This document shows, one piece after another, positions 19,097-29,058 of a DNA stretch of 64,000 nt; position 1 is the stretch's first letter, and the number at the start of each line of letters is the position of its first letter. The position numbers and the translations under genes are program-made. Source of the stretch: Thermosynechococcus sichuanensis E542 (GTDB taxonomy: Bacteria; Cyanobacteriota; Cyanobacteriia; Thermosynechococcales; Thermosynechococcaceae). Under the pieces are notes generated by a model that did no database searches, was not told the DNA's origin, and saw only the letters and a program-made list of their open reading frames with translations. The DNA is taken from the NCBI RefSeq assembly GCF_003555505.1, contig NZ_CP032152.1, positions 124,001 to 188,000 on the forward strand, read 5' to 3'.

Positions 19097-21625
19097 GTGA
19101 AGTCTGATCCGCCGAAGAAGTGGCGCCATCTCCTCGTTATTGAGGATCAGGAGGGTCGGCGTACTATTCACTTGGAAGCCAGCACCTATACGATTGGGCG
19201 ACATCCCAGTAATACGATTGTTCTCAAGTCACCCATGATTTCCCGCCAGCATGCTGTCTTGCTAAGAGTCTTGGATCCCAACAGTGGCAACTTTTTCTTT
19301 CGCCTCATTGATGGTGACTTACAGGGAAAGCGCAGTGTCAATGGTCTGACGGTCAATGGCAAGCCCTGTCAATCCCACATTCTGCAACATAAGGATTTGA
19401 TTGTCTTTGGCGGTGATGTGCGTGCCCGCTACCACGCGATCGCCAATATTTCCGATTCAGGGTTCAACCGCTACACCCGTGCCCTCCAAGCCTCAAGTAT
19501 TTCGGATCAGGATGTGGCTTCCTTTGGGGGCGCCTTCATCGGCAGTGAGATGTCCGAGGTGACGGACCTGCAACTGCTGCGATTATCTTCCTTTCCGGAA
19601 CTCAGCCCCTATCCGATTATTGAACTGGCTCCCAATGGTCAACTCACCTACCTCAATCCAGCGGCGATTCAGGAATTTCCCGATCTAGGGGAACCAGATG
19701 TGCAGCATCCGCTGCTATCGCGCCTCAAAAGCTGGTCGTTGCAGGAGAGGCGATTTTCTGTTGAAGAAATCAACGTTGGCGATCGCACCTACGAAGTGAC
19801 GATCCATCTGCTGCGGGAGAGCCAATTAATTCGCTGCTACATTACCGACATTACTGAGCGCAAACGTTCCGAACTCGCCTTGCGTATGAGTGAAGAACGC
19901 TATGCCCTTGCGGCGGAGGGCGCCAATGATGGCCTTTGGGATTGGCAGATTAGCGATCGCTCAATGTATTATTCCCCCCGCTGGGAACTGCTGATTGGCG
20001 AAACCCCCGGTACACTACAACCAACCATCGAAGAATGGTGGCGGCGAGTCCACCCCGATGACCTAGAGCGGTTGCGTCTGAGCATAAAGGAGCACCTCGT
20101 CGGTACCCGTCCCCACTTTGAGTGTGAATTTCGGATGAAGCATGCCGATGGCAGTTACCGCTGGATGCGATCGCGGGGCAAAGCCCTGCGCAATGAAGAG
20201 GGGCAGCCCTATCGCATGGCCGGTTCAATGACCGATGTCACCGAATACCACCTGATTCAGGAGCAAATTCTCCACGATGCACTCCACGATGCGATGACGG
20301 GGCTACCCAACCGCGTACTCTTTATGGATCGCCTGAGTCAAGCCATTACCCGTCGAATGCGGCGTCCCAACTCCCTCTTTGCGGTGCTCTTTTTGGATGT
20401 GGATCGCTTTAAGGTGATCAACGATAGCTTGGGGCACTTAGCTGGGGATCAACTCCTGATTGGCATTGGCCAGCGACTGACTGCCTGTATCCGTGCCGAG
20501 GACACGATCGCCCGCCTCGGTGGGGACGAATTTGCCATTCTCTTGGAAGATCTAACGAATCCAGCCCAAGCCATTGAAGTCGCAGAACGGGTTTTGGCCG
20601 CTTTGAGCCGTCCCTTCCGGCTAGAGGGGCATGAAGTCTTTACCAGTACCAGTATTGGCATTGCCTTTCCCAGTGAAGAAAGTAAAACGGCTGAAGACTT
20701 ACTGCGGGATGCGGATACAGCCATGTACCGCGCCAAATCCCTTGGCAAGGCTCGCTATGAAGTCTTTAGTATGACGATGCGTGCTCAGAGTATTGCCCTG
20801 ATGCAAATTGAAACGGATCTGCGCCGGGCAGCAGAGCGCAATGAATTTCTGGTGTACTATCAACCGATTGTCGATCTATCAACGCTGAAGATTGTTGGCT
20901 TTGAAACACTGCTGCGCTGGCAACATCCCGAACGGGGGATTGTCTCCCCCAGTGAATTCATGACTGTGGCTGAGGAAACGGGTCTGATCCTACCCATTAG
21001 TTGGTGGGTGATGGCAGAAGCCTGTCGGCAGATGCAACGCTGGTCAAAGGTGTTTCCCCGTAGTCGCAGTTTAAGCATTAGTGTCAACCTCAGCGGTCGT
21101 CATTTCCAGCAAGCGGATCTGCTACTCAACTTAAGATCAATTTTGTCAGAAACGGAATTTCCTGCTGAGCGACTACGCCTTGAGGTGACGGAGGGCATCT
21201 TGATTGACAACAAAGAGATCGCGATCGCCACCCTTGAGGAAATTCGCGCCATGGGCATTGGCCTGTATATGGATGATTTTGGTACGGGCTACTCTTCCCT
21301 CAGTTATTTGCACCGCTTTCCCATTGACACGATTAAAATCGATCGCACGTTTATTTCTGCCCTCAATAGTGAGGAATCCTCAGCAACAATTGTGCACACG
21401 ATTCTCATGCTGGCGCATTCTTTGCGACTAAAGGTGGTGGCGGAGGGCATCGAAACTCGTCAACAATATCGTGTGCTCCAAGCCCTCGGCTGTAACTATG
21501 GCCAAGGTTATTTCTTTGCTCACCCCCTCTCGGCTCCACAGGTGGAACAGTTATTTGCCAGTCAGTCTTTGCCCCACCTAATACGCCCCAGTCCCAAAAA
21601 GCACAATGCGCACGGTCTCCACTAG
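19097..21625 (+). CDS. FHA-PAS-GGDEF-EAL cyclic di-GMP signalling protein
   Basis: 842 residues from a GTG with GAGG upstream. Domains in order: FHA (~25-110, TIGRHPSNTIVLKSPMISRQH) which binds phosphothreonine; two PAS-type sensors (~150-250 and ~265-385, the second a PAS/PAC with WDWQISDRSMYYS); GGDEF with intact GGDEF at 475-479 and an RxxD inhibitory site at 466-469; EAL with ETLLRW at 603, LEVTEG, DDFGTGYSS and EGIET. Both cyclase and phosphodiesterase residues look functional. It converges on and overlaps by 48 bp a polysaccharide sugar transferase gene. Confidence 0.95.
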   Translation: MKSDPPKKWRHLLVIEDQEGRRTIHLEASTYTIGRHPSNTIVLKSPMISRQHAVLLRVLDPNSGNFFFRLIDGDLQGKRSVNGLTVNGKPCQSHILQHKDLIVFGGDVRARYHAIANISDSGFNRYTRALQASSISDQDVASFGGAFIGSEMSEVTDLQLLRLSSFPELSPYPIIELAPNGQLTYLNPAAIQEFPDLGEPDVQHPLLSRLKSWSLQERRFSVEEINVGDRTYEVTIHLLRESQLIRCYITDITERKRSELALRMSEERYALAAEGANDGLWDWQISDRSMYYSPRWELLIGETPGTLQPTIEEWWRRVHPDDLERLRLSIKEHLVGTRPHFECEFRMKHADGSYRWMRSRGKALRNEEGQPYRMAGSMTDVTEYHLIQEQILHDALHDAMTGLPNRVLFMDRLSQAITRRMRRPNSLFAVLFLDVDRFKVINDSLGHLAGDQLLIGIGQRLTACIRAEDTIARLGGDEFAILLEDLTNPAQAIEVAERVLAALSRPFRLEGHEVFTSTSIGIAFPSEESKTAEDLLRDADTAMYRAKSLGKARYEVFSMTMRAQSIALMQIETDLRRAAERNEFLVYYQPIVDLSTLKIVGFETLLRWQHPERGIVSPSEFMTVAEETGLILPISWWVMAEACRQMQRWSKVFPRSRSLSISVNLSGRHFQQADLLLNLRSILSETEFPAERLRLEVTEGILIDNKEIAIATLEEIRAMGIGLYMDDFGTGYSSLSYLHRFPIDTIKIDRTFISALNSEESSATIVHTILMLAHSLRLKVVAEGIETRQQYRVLQALGCNYGQGYFFAHPLSAPQVEQLFASQSLPHLIRPSPKKHNAHGLH

Positions 21626-22999
21626 AATTTCCAAATCGAGATTGAGCGACCAATTGTCAATGTAGTAAAGGTCAAGGCGGGCGGCTTCATCAAAATTGCC
21701 AATCTGAGAGCGGCCAGAAATTTGCCACAGCCCTGTAATACCCGGCAGCACCTGATGGCGAATGTGGTGCCAAGAATGAAAACGGGCAACATCCCGCAGG
21801 GGGAGTGGCCGCGGGCCTACTAAACTCATGTCTCCCCAAAGAACATTAAATAATTGCGGCAGTTCATCAATACTGGTTTTGCGCAGGAAGCTACCGAGGC
21901 GCGTGCGGCGGGGGTCGTTTTTTACCTTGAAGAGAATGCCATCGGCGGATTCATTTTGTGCTTCCAACTGCGCTTGGAGTTGCGGGGCATCGGCTCGCAT
22001 GGTGCGAAATTTCCACATCTGAAAGACTTGGCCGTGGAGTCCCACCCGCTCTTGGCGGAAAAAGACCGGCCCCGGCGAGGTGAGTTTGATGGCGATCGCC
22101 ACCCCAATAAAGAGGGGTGCCAGCACCACGATACCAAAGAGTGCCAAGATCACATCCAAATAGCGCTTTAGCCGATATTCCCAACCATTCAGGTACGTCA
22201 TATCTACCCGCAGAGTGGGCAAAGCCGCCACAATCTCGGGGGTGCCCCGTCGGTAGAGCATTTCTAGGCTGGAGGGAACCAACCGTAGGGCAATGCCATG
22301 TTGGCGCAGTTGCCAATAGAGTGCTGAGGCTAAGTGAGCCGGTGGCAGGCCTTCTACAATTACTTCTTGGGCTTGACAGTTGAGAATCTCGGTCAGCGTT
22401 TCCGGTTCATTGGCCATGGTGGCGATCGCCCTGCCGACAATCTTATAGTTGGAGCGTTGCTCTAGTAGGTTGCTGAGATGTTCCTGCCGCTCCGGGGGCG
22501 CCACTAAAAAGGCGCGAATCGGTTGCCGTAGGGTCCAAAGTTTGAACCCTAAACTCACTGCCAAGCGCAACACGACAGCAAAGACGACACTTAAGCCCCA
22601 AGCACTAAAAAACAGCGAGCGGGGCAAATCCACCTTGGGATCATAGAAGTAGGCGATCGCCAGTGCTAGTAAATAGCCCAAGCTCAGCACCTGAGCAAGA
22701 CGCAGATAATTTTTCCAATGGCCGCGCGGGTGATACAGCCCACTCACAGCAATCAAAAACAACAGACCCGCTGCAAAGAGCCAAAAGACACTGGGCAATC
22801 CCAGCCAGTACCATGCTGCCAAATCAGGGGGCAACGGTGCATAGAAGCGATTGAGTTGTAAGCCCAATTTCCAAGCCAATACCAAGCCCACAAGGTCACT
22901 GGTCAATAGCAACAGAGCAAAGGCCGTTTCTGAGCGCAACCCTATCCGCCGGCAGCGGGGTGCCCGAATATCACGGGGAGAAGCTGGAGACCGCATCAT
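21578..22999 (-). CDS. Polyprenyl-phosphate sugar-1-phosphate transferase (exopolysaccharide type)
   Basis: 473 residues. Initiates exopolysaccharide or O-unit synthesis by moving a sugar-1-phosphate onto a lipid carrier in the inner membrane. Four N-terminal helices (~25-150), a cytoplasmic CoA-binding-like middle domain, a fifth helix (DVILALFGIVVLAPLFIGV) and the catalytic C-terminus with SPGPVFFRQERVG, WKFRTM, SFLRKTSIDELPQ and GPRPLP. WcaJ/CpsE type; the sugar is unknown. No other polysaccharide genes are adjacent. Confidence 0.93.
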   Translation of the reverse strand: MMRSPASPRDIRAPRCRRIGLRSETAFALLLLTSDLVGLVLAWKLGLQLNRFYAPLPPDLAAWYWLGLPSVFWLFAAGLLFLIAVSGLYHPRGHWKNYLRLAQVLSLGYLLALAIAYFYDPKVDLPRSLFFSAWGLSVVFAVVLRLAVSLGFKLWTLRQPIRAFLVAPPERQEHLSNLLEQRSNYKIVGRAIATMANEPETLTEILNCQAQEVIVEGLPPAHLASALYWQLRQHGIALRLVPSSLEMLYRRGTPEIVAALPTLRVDMTYLNGWEYRLKRYLDVILALFGIVVLAPLFIGVAIAIKLTSPGPVFFRQERVGLHGQVFQMWKFRTMRADAPQLQAQLEAQNESADGILFKVKNDPRRTRLGSFLRKTSIDELPQLFNVLWGDMSLVGPRPLPLRDVARFHSWHHIRHQVLPGITGLWQISGRSQIGNFDEAARLDLYYIDNWSLNLDLEILVETVRIVLFGTGAY

Positions 23000-23138
23000 G
23001 GAGCAGCAAAATCACTATCCCTAGGGCTTAGTATTCCGCAGAACCTTAAAGGGCGATCGCTGTGCAATATCTCTTTGCAGACCCCAATAAATCCTCGACA
23101 ATGAGGGTAGCAAGCCCATCCCTTCAGACCCCCTCACC

Positions 23139-23651
23139 ATGTCCAGCGATTTAATTTATCCTTCAACCCTCCTCCTGACGAGCCTCTTAGCCGTCGGCTT
23201 TGTCTTTTTCATTCGTGCCTCCACTAAAGAACGCCTTGAAACCAAAGAATGGCTCATTGCCCAGCCCATTGCTGAACTTGCTCCCCGCCTCAAGCAGTAT
23301 TTCCAGCAGCGGGGCTACCGCCTGCATACCGTCAGTGCCGATGGTAGTGAAGTGACGTTTCAGGGACATGTTGCCGCTAGTCCCTTTTTGGCGGCATTGC
23401 TTTTTGGCCTTGCGGTTTCCGGTGCCACAGCGATCGCCCTTGTGTTGACCGTCCTCTTTCCCGATCGCGGTATTCTGGCCTTTGGCCTCATTGGTTTGAC
23501 CCCCATTGCCCCTTGGTTCTACTGGCGAGGTGCCCAGCGGCTCGAAACCGTCAAGCTCTCTTTACAGCCCCATGCAGTCGGTACCCAAGTCACCCTAGAG
23601 GGACATCGCGACGAACTGATCGTATTCGAGGACACAGTATTGCGATCCTAG
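23139..23651 (+). CDS. ccbB: Cofactor assembly of complex C subunit B (CCB2/CCB4-like)
   Basis: 170 residues. N-terminal membrane helix (LLLTSLLAVGFVFFI) followed by RASTKERLE, a soluble stretch, two more helices (~85-130) and an RDELIVFED end. This is the pattern of the cyanobacterial relatives of CCB2/CCB4, which attach haem c-n to cytochrome b6 of the b6f complex. Assignment is from recall of the family. Divergent from the sugar transferase gene across 139 bp. Confidence 0.78.
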   Translation: MSSDLIYPSTLLLTSLLAVGFVFFIRASTKERLETKEWLIAQPIAELAPRLKQYFQQRGYRLHTVSADGSEVTFQGHVAASPFLAALLFGLAVSGATAIALVLTVLFPDRGILAFGLIGLTPIAPWFYWRGAQRLETVKLSLQPHAVGTQVTLEGHRDELIVFEDTVLRS

Positions 23652-23693
23652 GATGATGGGTATTCTCAGGTCAGATGCATAACCAAAAAAACG

Positions 23694-23722
23694 TCACAGG
23701 ATAATCTTTTGACGACCTGTGA
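23694..23722. promoter_or_regulatory. Inverted repeat overlapping a ribosome binding site
   Basis: TCACAGG (23694-23700) and CCTGTGA (23716-23722) form a perfect 7-bp stem with a 15-nt loop. The 3' arm runs into the GAGGG Shine-Dalgarno of the gene starting at 23734, so folding could limit translation. Could also be a protein binding site. Confidence 0.35.
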
Positions 23723-23733
23723 GGGACTGCGCG

Positions 23734-24312
23734 ATGACCTACTCCCAAACCACCACCACCACTGATCAGCGTACCTTTGGTCAACTCCTCCTTGAGCTTG
23801 ATATTCACCTCAGCCCAGAGGAAGTGGATCGTCTCGAGAAAAACTTTCGGGTGTATCTGGCCTGTCAAGGCTATCCCCTCACTAAAGTGCCCCACTGTGC
23901 TGTCGAGCGTGAGGTAGGTAGTGATGGTCGCTTGATAGCGGAAACAGTCAAGCCCAGTTCCCTAGAAACCAACGCCGCCTTTGAGCGGGCTTGTCAATGT
24001 GCTCAAATGTCCCTGAGTCACCTCAGTGCGATGACCGAACGCTTCCTAGGGGATCTCCAAGACTTGGCCACAAGCCACGGTTACCCCAAACGGTTGGGAA
24101 CGGATCTAGCGCGGGGAATTTTGGCCAACTATTGGCAACAGTGGGGTCAGGAACGGTTTTATCAATGGGTCATTTGGTTAGTGGAAAATTACACCCATGA
24201 ATCCACAGAAGAAATTCGTGAATTGAGTGAACTCTATGAAACTGCGTTGGAAATTTATGATCAACTGTTTCGTGATTATTGCGGCTTTTCACCACGTTTA
24301 GGGGCAAAATAA
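23734..24312 (+). CDS. Hypothetical soluble protein, 192 aa
   Basis: The ATG at 23734 with GAGGG upstream is preferred over the GTG at 23719. The protein is acidic, largely helical and without membrane segments. An N-terminal Thr-rich tail (TTTTT) precedes TFGQLLLELDIHLS, and the C-terminal half has aromatic helices (NYWQQWGQERFYQWVIWLVENY). No family recognised. It sits between the complex C assembly gene and dxs on the same strand; no functional link is evident. Confidence 0.65.
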   Translation: MTYSQTTTTTDQRTFGQLLLELDIHLSPEEVDRLEKNFRVYLACQGYPLTKVPHCAVEREVGSDGRLIAETVKPSSLETNAAFERACQCAQMSLSHLSAMTERFLGDLQDLATSHGYPKRLGTDLARGILANYWQQWGQERFYQWVIWLVENYTHESTEEIRELSELYETALEIYDQLFRDYCGFSPRLGAK

Positions 24313-24409
24313 TGCCCAACTTCAGCGGGGGACTTTGCTAGAATCAGTCAACAGATAGTTTTTCTGCGGTAGGCTATCGCTCCTAGGTATCTTGCGAGGT
24401 CGGGTTTTT

Positions 24410-26323
24410 ATGCACTTAAGTGAACTCACCCATCCCAACCAGTTGCATGGGTTGTCCATTGCCCAATTGAGTCAAATTGCCGCCCAAATCCGCGACAAAC
24501 ATTTGGAAACCGTGGCGGCCACGGGAGGACACCTTGGGCCGGGCTTGGGGGTTGTCGAACTCACCCTCGCACTCTACCAAACCCTTGACTTAGACAAAGA
24601 TCGCGTGGTTTGGGATGTGGGGCACCAAGCCTACCCCCACAAAATGTTGACGGGTCGCTACAACAACTTCCATACCCTGCGGCAAAAAGGAGGCATTGCC
24701 GGCTATCTCAACCGCCGCGAAAGTCCCTTTGATCACTTTGGGGCGGGTCATGCTTCCACCAGTATTTCCGCCGCTTTGGGGATGGCGATCGCCCGCGATC
24801 TCAAGGGAGAAAAATTCAAAGTGGTGGCCATTATTGGCGATGGTGCCCTCACCGGGGGGATGGCGCTAGAAGCGATTAACCATGCCGGCCACTTGCCCCA
24901 CACAAACCTGATGGTGGTGCTCAACGACAACGAAATGTCCATTTCCCCCAATGTGGGTGCGATTCCCCGCTATCTCAATAAAATCCGCCTCTCGCCGCAG
25001 GTGCAATTTATTACCGATAACCTCGAAGAGCAGTTCAAGCATATCCCCTTCTTTGGCGAAAACCTGACCCCAGAGATGCAGCGCATCAAGGAGGGCATGA
25101 AACGCCTTGCGGTTCCCAAGGTGGGTGCCGTCTTTGAGGAATTGGGCTTTACCTACGTTGGCCCTGTGGATGGTCACAATTTGGAAGAACTCATTGCCAC
25201 ATTCCAACACGCCCATACAATTCCCGGTCCTGTCTTGGTTCACGTGGCAACGGTTAAGGGCAAAGGCTACGCGATCGCCGAGAAAGACCAAGTGGGCTAC
25301 CATGCCCAAAACCCCTTTGATCTCGTCACGGGTAAGGCCAAACCCTCCAGCAAACCCAAGCCCCCCAGCTACTCCAAAGTCTTTGGCGAAACCCTGACCA
25401 AACTCGCGGAAAATGATCCGCGCATTGTCGGCATTACAGCGGCGATGGCTACAGGCACCGGGCTAGATATTCTCCAAAAACGGGTGCCCAACCAATACAT
25501 TGATGTTGGGATTGCTGAACAGCACGCCGTAACAATGGCCGCCGGCATGGCTACCCAAGGAATGCGCCCCGTAGCAGCAATTTACTCCACCTTCTTGCAG
25601 CGCGCCTACGACCAAGTTGTTCACGATGTCTGCATCCAAAAACTACCCGTCTTCTTCTGCATGGATCGGGCGGGGATTGTCGGTGCCGATGGCCCGACCC
25701 ACCAAGGGATGTACGACATTGCCTATTTGCGCTGCCTGCCGAATATGGTGCTGATGGCGCCCAAGGATGAGGCCGAACTGCAACGGATGATTGTCACGGG
25801 CATCAACTACACCGATGGACCGATCGCCCTGCGCTATCCCCGTGGCAATGGCTATGGTGTCGCCCTCATGGAGGAAGGCTGGGAACCTCTTGAAATCGGC
25901 AAAGGGGAACTCCTGCGTACCGGCGAAGATATTCTCTTGGTGGCCTACGGCTCAATGGTCTATCCGGCAATGCAGGTGGCGGAAATCCTCAAGGAACACG
26001 GCATGAGTGCCGCAGTAATCAATGCCCGCTTTGCCAAGCCCCTAGATACTGAGTTGATTTTGCCTTTGGCGCAACAAATTGGCCGCGTGGTCACCTTAGA
26101 AGAAGGCTGCCTGATGGGGGGCTTTGGCTCGGCGGTACTCGAGGCACTCCAAGAGGCGGATATTCTGGTGCCTGTCTTGCGTTTGGGGGTACCGGATATC
26201 TTGGTTGAGCACGCTAGTCCCGATGAATCAAAAGCGGACTTGGGACTCACGCCCCCACAAATGGCTAAAACCATCATGCAAAAGTTTGGGATTGCTCAAC
26301 CAACGGTGGTGAGTGCCTCCTAG
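24410..26323 (+). CDS. dxs: 1-deoxy-D-xylulose-5-phosphate synthase
   Basis: 637 residues from the ATG at 24410; the in-frame start at 24392 adds six residues with no homology. First enzyme of the MEP isoprenoid pathway; condenses pyruvate and glyceraldehyde 3-phosphate with thiamine diphosphate. Visible: [39 protein letters not shown] (ThDP motif) and the transketolase-type [17 protein letters not shown]. Overlaps the convergent ketoacyl synthase gene by 4 bp. Confidence 0.97.
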   Translation: MHLSELTHPNQLHGLSIAQLSQIAAQIRDKHLETVAATGGHLGPGLGVVELTLALYQTLDLDKDRVVWDVGHQAYPHKMLTGRYNNFHTLRQKGGIAGYLNRRESPFDHFGAGHASTSISAALGMAIARDLKGEKFKVVAIIGDGALTGGMALEAINHAGHLPHTNLMVVLNDNEMSISPNVGAIPRYLNKIRLSPQVQFITDNLEEQFKHIPFFGENLTPEMQRIKEGMKRLAVPKVGAVFEELGFTYVGPVDGHNLEELIATFQHAHTIPGPVLVHVATVKGKGYAIAEKDQVGYHAQNPFDLVTGKAKPSSKPKPPSYSKVFGETLTKLAENDPRIVGITAAMATGTGLDILQKRVPNQYIDVGIAEQHAVTMAAGMATQGMRPVAAIYSTFLQRAYDQVVHDVCIQKLPVFFCMDRAGIVGADGPTHQGMYDIAYLRCLPNMVLMAPKDEAELQRMIVTGINYTDGPIALRYPRGNGYGVALMEEGWEPLEIGKGELLRTGEDILLVAYGSMVYPAMQVAEILKEHGMSAAVINARFAKPLDTELILPLAQQIGRVVTLEEGCLMGGFGSAVLEALQEADILVPVLRLGVPDILVEHASPDESKADLGLTPPQMAKTIMQKFGIAQPTVVSAS

Positions 26324-27414
26324 GGAGGCGCCAGAACGATCACGGCATTCTGACCACCAAAGCCGTAGCTACAGCAGAGAATGTGCCCTAATGCGGCAGT
26401 GCGGCTGTGTTGAACAATGTCGAGGTCAAAGTCGGGAGTCTCACAGCCAACACAGGGGGGAATCTCCTGTGCCCGCAAAGATAGGCAGGCAAGGGCGATC
26501 GCGATCGCGCCAGCAGCCCCTAGGGTATGCCCAAGGGCACCTTTATGACTGGTGACCGCAACCCCTTGACCAAAAAGGGTCTGAATCCAAGCGGCCTCGG
26601 CAGCATCGTTACGCGGTGTGCCCGTACCGTGGCTATGAATACAGTCAATCTGATGTGGTGTTAGCCCCGCTTGAGCCAAGGCCTTTTGAATTGCTAGGAG
26701 GGCACCGCTTTGGTTAACACTGGGGGCAGCTATATGCTCAGCATCGGCGCTGAGACCCACCCCCGCAATTCGGGCATAGGGTTCAATACCGCGCGATCGC
26801 GCCCGTGCCTCAGACTCCAAGACAACAATAGCCCCGCCGGCAGCTAAGCCAAATCCCTGCCGCTGGCGATCGAAAGGAGCCGCGCGCTCCTGAGCCAACA
26901 CCCCCAACTGCCGAAATCCTGCCAAGGTTAAGGGGGAGACAGCGGATTCAACACCCCCAGCCAACACCAGATCACAATAACCCTGCTCAATCAACAGTGC
27001 CCCTTGGGCGATCGCCCACATTCCCGTGGCACAGGCGGCTGTGGGGTTGAGCACTATCCCCTGAATACCCGCAATTTGCGCCACCTGCTGCGAGACGGCG
27101 GCTGGTAAGGTGTGTAACCATGTTGCTCGTGGTAAGGAGGGCTGCCGTAACCACGTTTCCCACTGAGCTTGGAAACCACGACTGGAGCCAACCACGACTC
27201 CAGCACTGCCTAGGGGAGCCGTTAACTTTGCATCCTTGAGCGCTTGAGTTGTCGTCGTTACAATAATTTTCTCAAGAGGCAAGGTGGTTGCACCCACCAG
27301 TCCTTCAGGGGTGGCAATGAGTGCTGTTTGTCCTTGACAGTAGCGCTGCCATGTGGCGATCGCCGTGTCCCCAAGCGCTGTCCACAGCCCAATCCCAGTA
27401 ATAACAACATTCAC
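26320..27414 (-). CDS. Beta-ketoacyl-ACP synthase family protein
   Basis: 364 residues, shorter than FabF (about 410). The Cys-His-His triad is complete: cysteine in NPTAACATG, histidines in [11 protein letters not shown] and [13 protein letters not shown]. Condensing-enzyme fold, KAS I/II type. The short length and divergent sequence suggest a second synthase beside the housekeeping FabF, perhaps for a special acyl chain; the substrate is unknown. Divergent from cutA across 72 bp. Confidence 0.88.
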   Translation of the reverse strand: MNVVITGIGLWTALGDTAIATWQRYCQGQTALIATPEGLVGATTLPLEKIIVTTTTQALKDAKLTAPLGSAGVVVGSSRGFQAQWETWLRQPSLPRATWLHTLPAAVSQQVAQIAGIQGIVLNPTAACATGMWAIAQGALLIEQGYCDLVLAGGVESAVSPLTLAGFRQLGVLAQERAAPFDRQRQGFGLAAGGAIVVLESEARARSRGIEPYARIAGVGLSADAEHIAAPSVNQSGALLAIQKALAQAGLTPHQIDCIHSHGTGTPRNDAAEAAWIQTLFGQGVAVTSHKGALGHTLGAAGAIAIALACLSLRAQEIPPCVGCETPDFDLDIVQHSRTAALGHILCCSYGFGGQNAVIVLAPP

Positions 27415-27486
27415 TGTACAATTGATTCAAGATATGATCGACGTAATCGAGATCGTGACGCGAGGACAGCAGGCTTGGCAACGGCA

Positions 27487-27813
27487 ATGGAGTACTGTGT
27501 GGTGATGGTTACTACTGCCACGGAAGCAGAAGCTCTCTCCTTGGCCGATCAACTCGTGGCTGAGCACCTTGCTGCCTGTGTGCAGATTCTGCCCATTCGA
27601 TCAATATACCGCTGGCAAGGAACCGTACATCGCGATCCAGAATGGCAATTGCTCATTAAAACTCGCATCGCTTTATTTGAGCAGGTACGCGATCGCCTGC
27701 TAGCATTGCACAGTTACGAAGTCCCAGAGATCATTGCCCTGCCCATTATTGCTGGCTCTCCTACCTATTTGAATTGGGTGAAAGAGCAAACCCAAAAGCC
27801 ATCTAGAGGTTAA
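27487..27813 (+). CDS. cutA: CutA1 divalent-ion tolerance protein
   Basis: 108 residues from the ATG at 27487; the longer frame back to 27244 runs through the ketoacyl synthase gene and is not used. Ferredoxin-like trimeric protein. Family marks: VVMVTTATEAEALSLADQLV, LAACVQILPIRSIYRWQG, and YEVPEIIALPI. Its in vivo role is unsettled. Its stop is two bases before the DarT-DarG fusion start, so the two are likely co-transcribed. Confidence 0.94.
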   Translation: MEYCVVMVTTATEAEALSLADQLVAEHLAACVQILPIRSIYRWQGTVHRDPEWQLLIKTRIALFEQVRDRLLALHSYEVPEIIALPIIAGSPTYLNWVKEQTQKPSRG

Positions 27814-27815
27814 GA

Positions 27816-28982
27816 ATGTCTGAACCTAAGATCAAAAGTTTGTATTACATTACCCATATCAACAACCTACCTTCTATCTTCCAACATGGCATTCTTTCCC
27901 ACCAACAAGTTATAGAGCGTCGTCTTTCCCCCACACCGATTTATAATGCAGAAATTGTTGCGCGGCGGCAGCAACGCCTCACGCCGCAGGGGCGGAGCCT
28001 ATGGGAGTATGCCAACCTCTATTTTCAAGCCCGCAATCCGATGCTCTATAAAGTCTTGAGTGAAACCAATAAACATAACGTCGTCATCTTAGGAATTAAA
28101 CCCCGTGTCCTAGACACTGAGGGAGCATTGATTGCTTTAGGGAATGCCGCTCACTCCCTCACTGAGTTAGTCGATGTTAAAACTGGATTGCAAGTCATCA
28201 ATCGCGATTACTGGAGCATTCTGAATAGTGACTGGTGGAAAACTGAAGACGGCACAAAGCGGAAAATCATGGCAGAATGTCTCATTCCAGAAAGAGTTCC
28301 CCCGACTGAGATTCATTCTGTCTATGTTGTCAGTCAAGAGAGTGCTGAACGCATTCGAGGACAGTTGCATTCCGTTGCAGTCGTAGTTGAACCCCCCATG
28401 TTTTTCCAGCCCCGACGACGCGCTGCAATTACCAACCATCTATTTTGGGTAGATGGAGATATGTTCTTCTCCCAAATGCAAACCTTAACCATCAGTGTCA
28501 ATACTGTCGGTGTGATGGGTAAGGGATTGGCGTCACGGGCAAAATACCAATTTCCCGATATGTATGTTGTCTATCAAGATGTTTGCAAGAAAAAGCAACT
28601 CACAATGGGTAAACCCTATTTGTATAAGCGTGAAGCCTCGTTGGACAGTGATCTTGCGGATGAGCCTTTGAGCTTACCCAACTTAAATGCCAACAAATGG
28701 TTTTTACTCTTTCCGACTAAAACTCACTGGAAACAATCTTCTGATATCACAGGGATTGAGAGAGGCTTGCAATGGTTAGTGGAGAACTATCAAGCGGAAG
28801 GAATACAATCTCTTGCTGTGCCTGCCCTTGGCTGTGGTCTTGGGGGGCTAGACTGGCAAGAAATCGGGCCACTGATGTGTCGTTACCTTTGCCAAATGCA
28901 GATTCAGGTTGCCATTTACTTGCCCCAAGAACAAGAGGTACCAGGCGAGTTTTTAACCAAAGATTTCTTATTGGCTTCTTAA
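27816..28982 (+). CDS. DarT-DarG fusion: DNA ADP-ribosyltransferase joined to macrodomain antitoxin
   Basis: 388 residues in one frame. Residues ~8-200 are a DarT domain (DUF4433): YYITHINNLPSIFQHGI, a YFQARNPMLY block at 69-78, and a candidate catalytic Glu154 in KRKIMAECLIPE. DarT ADP-ribosylates single-stranded DNA. Residues ~212-388 are a DarG-type macrodomain: VNTVGVMGKGLASRAK (228-243), FPTKTHW and PALGCGLGGLDW (336-347), the fold that removes DNA ADP-ribose. The DarG C-terminal DarT-binding domain is absent. The gene looks more AT-rich than its neighbours and I found no HIP1 site in it, hinting at acquisition. Ribosome site AGAGG precedes the ATG. Confidence 0.88.
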   Translation: MSEPKIKSLYYITHINNLPSIFQHGILSHQQVIERRLSPTPIYNAEIVARRQQRLTPQGRSLWEYANLYFQARNPMLYKVLSETNKHNVVILGIKPRVLDTEGALIALGNAAHSLTELVDVKTGLQVINRDYWSILNSDWWKTEDGTKRKIMAECLIPERVPPTEIHSVYVVSQESAERIRGQLHSVAVVVEPPMFFQPRRRAAITNHLFWVDGDMFFSQMQTLTISVNTVGVMGKGLASRAKYQFPDMYVVYQDVCKKKQLTMGKPYLYKREASLDSDLADEPLSLPNLNANKWFLLFPTKTHWKQSSDITGIERGLQWLVENYQAEGIQSLAVPALGCGLGGLDWQEIGPLMCRYLCQMQIQVAIYLPQEQEVPGEFLTKDFLLAS

Positions 28983-29058
28983 GGTCATCGCGAATCTTTT
29001 TGCTCCAACTGCTTGAAAATAGCTAGACACCGCTTCCTCCAAAACTTAAGATGGAGGA

